DNA of 36,832 nucleotides from an uncultured Bacilli bacterium (GTDB lineage: Bacteria > Bacillota_I > Bacilli_A > RF39 > UBA660), in contig CALVRG010000044.1 of the NCBI GenBank assembly GCA_944358505.1, positions 1-36,832 of the forward strand, written 5' to 3'. Under the pieces are notes generated by a model, which saw only the letters and a list, made by a program, of their open reading frames with translations, ran no database searches and was not told the origin of the DNA. The translations under genes were made by a program, and so were the position numbers. Shown piece after piece: positions 34,901 through 36,832 of this stretch. The stretch's first letter is position 1. Each line of letters opens with the position of its first letter.

Positions 34901-35093
34901 CTTTCATTTCCAAAGCAGCTTTATTTGTAAATGTCAAAATTAATAATTCATTAATATGAATACCAGTTTTTATTTTTCTTAAAACACGCTCCGTTAAAAC
35001 TGCAGTTTTGCCACTACCAGCTCCTGCACTAACCAAAATATTAGAACCCTCTAAATCAATTGCTAATTGTTGTTCTTCGGTAAATTTAGGCAT
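31986..35093 (-). CDS. addA: AddA helicase-nuclease subunit
   Basis: Subunit of the AddAB (RexAB) enzyme that resects double-strand breaks for RecA. The 1035-residue protein is a UvrD-type helicase with Walker A SAGAGSGKT (22-30), motif III region TFTNKAA, Walker B LIDEYQDTND (356-365), motif V IMTIHKSKGLEYP, and motif VI VALTRAREKM. The C-terminal RecB-type nuclease shows KID (D974) and DYK (D987, K989), with QLNGY after. It is about 200 residues shorter than the B. subtilis protein but no motif is missing. The ATG directly follows the addB stop; AAGGTG lies within the end of addB. Confidence 0.96.
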   Translation of the reverse strand: MPKFTEEQQLAIDLEGSNILVSAGAGSGKTAVLTERVLRKIKTGIHINELLILTFTNKAALEMKERIRKKLKDNNMLSELDLLDSSYITTFDAYSLALVKKYADIMHLSKNINIAEASILELAKKEILDEIFLEYYEKRPKDFCNLIIKFCLKDDSTIKKRIIELDNTLELKLNKEEFINTYITMYYNENVIEGYIDDYLRLLNNKKNDIINLYEELRSLTSGKYLEQLEELFKLFLESNTYEELRNNIIVSLPKARSGVDSDSKEIRDNLVALLKEFKDLLIYESLDDIKNSIIKTKDYIYIILKLVNELNKRFNKYKLDNNYYTFMDIEKLAINLVKENKEAREEVKKSFNEILIDEYQDTNDIQEEFISYIANNNVYMVGDIKQSIYRFRNANPSIFKDKYDNYKRNIGGHVIDLAKNFRSRKEVLEDINLFFSHIMDDFLGGASYNEGHAMIFGNMTYQEKAKVKSNNYLEIYTYDDKDKLYSKLEKEAFIIASDIKEKINSKYLVYDKDLDILREIEYRDFVILLDRATDFTTYKQIFEYLHLPITLYEDEKTSGSSDLALLKNIFIMARSIITNNFDTKFKLAFTSLARSFLFSYSDEEIYKCLVNNTYKDSSVFNLFKEILSNYEILTPIIYLEKVLEKLDYTSKLVFIGNVDIMSSRMEYFYNLIINLENSNYTILDVSDYLEKISNEKLEIKLAISKEDSNSIKIMTIHKSKGLEYPICYFAGFYKDFNKDEYKSNVLFDNKYGIIIDEVDSSNKLITKTLALEKLREADISEKIRLLYVALTRAREKMIIVMPNISNDKELGDIVNNFERLNYSNFAKMVNSVYSLFRDKIKEIDNIKDISKAYLEVKRLVSKNNFDSQNCLGIVPSIYDKTVIEKETYHKESLLEKSDVELKLLEIGRNVHTLFERIDFNNNKLPFIEGNYYKQKLNKFLNSEFMLKYKDYKKYQEYEFIYTKSNKIYHGKIDLLLVGDSNAIIIDYKLKNTKDNDYFNQLNGYKEVIEKKLGKPTSCYLYSIIDEIFVNICPF

Positions 35094-36832
35094 TTATTCA
35101 TCACCTTCTCTTTTTTCTAAATAAACATAATCTAAAGCATCTACAAAGCACACCTCTTTAAAAGGACAAAATTCACATGAAATATTTTTATTATTTACTA
35201 TTTTAGGAGAAATAACAAAATTATTATTTTCAATTATTTTAAGAGCCTTATCTAAAGCTTTATCAATGCTATTTAACATTTTTTCTAAATCCTCTTCATT
35301 CAAAACTTTACTTCTTGATGATAAATTACCATTTTTAGTAACACTTAATCCTTTAACAAAAGAATCATTTTCATAATCTTCATCTAAATAAGATAACAAA
35401 ACCTTATCATCTGTTGTATAACCAACTAAACGCAAATTCTTTTTTCTATCAATCTCATCTTTATAGTTTTGTAATAAGAATTGATAGAAAAAGCCAATAA
35501 AAGTAGGATTTTTAAATAAATTACTTTTATTAACTAAATAAATATATAACGGAAGTTGTAAATATAATCCATCTTCTAAATAATCTAAATTTAAAGTAGC
35601 ATTACCAGTTTTATAATCAAATACTGCATAATAAGTTTTATCATGAAAAAATTTAAATAATATTTTATCTATAAATCCCTTTAAAATAGCATTCTTATTA
35701 AGGACTATTTCTAATTTTCTTTCACCATAAAATTCTGTTAAAAAACTACGTTTTTCCAATTCTTTATTATTAATAATAATATCCTTCAATTCTTTTTTTA
35801 ATCTTTCAAAAATAAGACTTTCTCTTTTATCCAATTGATTATTATTCAAAGCCTTAGATAAAGATATATCAAACGAAAAATCATTATCATAACTATCTTT
35901 TAAAACACTATGAAAAATATTACCTATTTTAGTACTGAAATTTTCGTCAAAATTATCCAGTTTTAATATATATTTTAAATAGTATTTAAAAGGACATTTC
36001 GCTAAATCATCCAAACTAGAATAAGATAAACTATAAGGCACAATATCACGTTTTATACCCTTAAATTTATGGTTATAACTAGTATAAGCACTTGTATCGA
36101 TATTTGAAATTAAAAAATCAAAGTCATTACCCTTTATATGATATTTATAATAATTATCTAAAAGAGAACTAACTTTATAATTATTAAACTTTTCACTATA
36201 AATATACTTATAATTAACTTCATCTATCTCTTTTAAGCCTAATTCATTTAACAAACTAGACTTAACATATTCTCCAGTTAAAGATGTTAATTTATAAGAA
36301 ATAGTAATATTTTTAATAGTACCTAAAACTTTAATTAAAGCTTCTTTACTCAACTTATTTTTAATAATAGATGTATTTAAATTACATTTATTTTTTAAAC
36401 TATCACTTAAATATTCTTCATCTTTATATATTTTAGGCAAATAATTTTGATTAAATCCCAACACAAATAAATATTCATCATCACTTATTAAATATGGTAT
36501 ATCCAGTGCTTCATTACAAACTTTAACTGCATCTATTAATTCAACATTATCAATATTAGTAGAACTAATTTTATCTTTTAATAAAAGGTCATAATATTGA
36601 CTATTTTTAGCATATTCTAGTTCTTCCAATATATTTATAAGTTTTGATTTTAAAGTCAAATCTTTTATTTTACTAATATCCTTATCATGTAAATATTCTT
36701 TTATACTTATCAAAGAAATCATTTTACTCGTTCCTTTTATAGAAAACGGAATATCAAACATCTTAAAAATATCTTTTAATAAATAAGTATAACTACTATC
36801 TATACCTGCTAAATAAATTTTTTTATAACTAA
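35094..36832 (-). CDS. addB: AddB helicase-nuclease subunit (3' part)
   Basis: The frame stays open from the stop at 35094 to the window edge, so the start lies outside; 579 codons are visible. It is not a short gene beginning at the internal Met at 36761, because 23 more in-frame sense codons precede it (including KKIYLAGID). The C-terminal RecB-type nuclease shows GNIFHSVL, ILKGFIDKI and FDYKTG. An iron-sulphur cluster is suggested by Cys in DDLAKCPFKYYL and by CEFCPFKEVC near the end, the AddB four-cysteine pattern. AddB-addA order is as in Bacillus. The gene after it, addA, starts with no gap. Confidence 0.93.
   Translation of the reverse strand, partial: SYKKIYLAGIDSSYTYLLKDIFKMFDIPFSIKGTSKMISLISIKEYLHDKDISKIKDLTLKSKLINILEELEYAKNSQYYDLLLKDKISSTNIDNVELIDAVKVCNEALDIPYLISDDEYLFVLGFNQNYLPKIYKDEEYLSDSLKNKCNLNTSIIKNKLSKEALIKVLGTIKNITISYKLTSLTGEYVKSSLLNELGLKEIDEVNYKYIYSEKFNNYKVSSLLDNYYKYHIKGNDFDFLISNIDTSAYTSYNHKFKGIKRDIVPYSLSYSSLDDLAKCPFKYYLKYILKLDNFDENFSTKIGNIFHSVLKDSYDNDFSFDISLSKALNNNQLDKRESLIFERLKKELKDIIINNKELEKRSFLTEFYGERKLEIVLNKNAILKGFIDKILFKFFHDKTYYAVFDYKTGNATLNLDYLEDGLYLQLPLYIYLVNKSNLFKNPTFIGFFYQFLLQNYKDEIDRKKNLRLVGYTTDDKVLLSYLDEDYENDSFVKGLSVTKNGNLSSRSKVLNEEDLEKMLNSIDKALDKALKIIENNNFVISPKIVNNKNISCEFCPFKEVCFVDALDYVYLEKREGDE

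Noticed and set aside
36761-36832. addB beginning at the Met at 36761
   Set aside because: The frame continues without a stop to the window edge and there is no ribosome binding site before that Met.

Overview
This window is a strongly A+T-rich bacterial chromosome segment made almost entirely of housekeeping genes. It looks like a low-GC member of the Bacilli/Mollicutes side of the Firmicutes, such as an uncultured gut lineage of the RF39 or Erysipelotrichia kind; that placement is inference. Supporting signs are the dnaG-rpoD-trmK, hisS-aspS, addB-addA and yebC-ruvA-ruvB gene orders and strong AGGTG/GGAGG ribosome binding sites. Promoters are TTGACA/TATAAT-like, many with an extended TGnTATAAT. 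Tryptophan is read from TGG and murG ends in TGA, so the code is standard. The presence of murB, murG, ftsQ/divIB, uppP and a DUF368 protein argues for a walled cell, not a true wall-less mollicute.

Layout, left to right; almost everything is on the minus strand, so transcription runs right to left. 1-230: start of an exported or membrane-anchored protein that runs off the window. 287-2171: trpS followed by a DUF368 (PopT-like) membrane protein. 2282-2650 (+): small four-helix membrane protein. 2655-6156: dnaG-rpoD-trmK. 6300-7112: membrane-anchored hypothetical. 7211-9842: hisS followed by an archaeal-type aspS. 9942-10078: a long terminator hairpin with its own possible promoter, a candidate small RNA. 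10133-14545: three unrecognised proteins, two with one membrane segment each and one large and soluble. 14590-15736: PfkB-family kinase plus a stand-alone Smr protein. 15880-16464 (+): membrane-anchored hypothetical. 16673-19870: queA, tig, rpmG (a 55-residue L33) and efp. 20006-22323: yebC-ruvA-ruvB. 22425-22757 (+): small DUF192-like protein. 22781-26875: phosphohexomutase, murG, murB, ftsQ. 26965-29277: uppP, a ZIP transporter and a CmpB-like membrane protein. 29364-30986: CBS-type family II pyrophosphatase. 31178-31343: tRNA-Leu(TAG) and tRNA-Ile2(CAT). 31484-31903: small unrecognised protein. 31986-36832: addA and the 3' part of addB.

The genes cover replication priming and core transcription (dnaG, rpoD), translation (trpS, hisS, aspS, efp, L33, two tRNAs, tRNA modification by trmK and queA), folding (tig), recombination and repair (ruvAB, addAB), and peptidoglycan synthesis with undecaprenyl-phosphate recycling (murB, murG, ftsQ, uppP, possibly the DUF368 protein). 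I see no CRISPR array, prophage, insertion sequence or defence island. The least explained parts are the 9.9-14.5 kb block and several small membrane-anchored proteins. Most terminators are hairpins that overlap the stop codon. Several promoters sit directly against, or inside, the preceding terminator, which points to a very compact genome.
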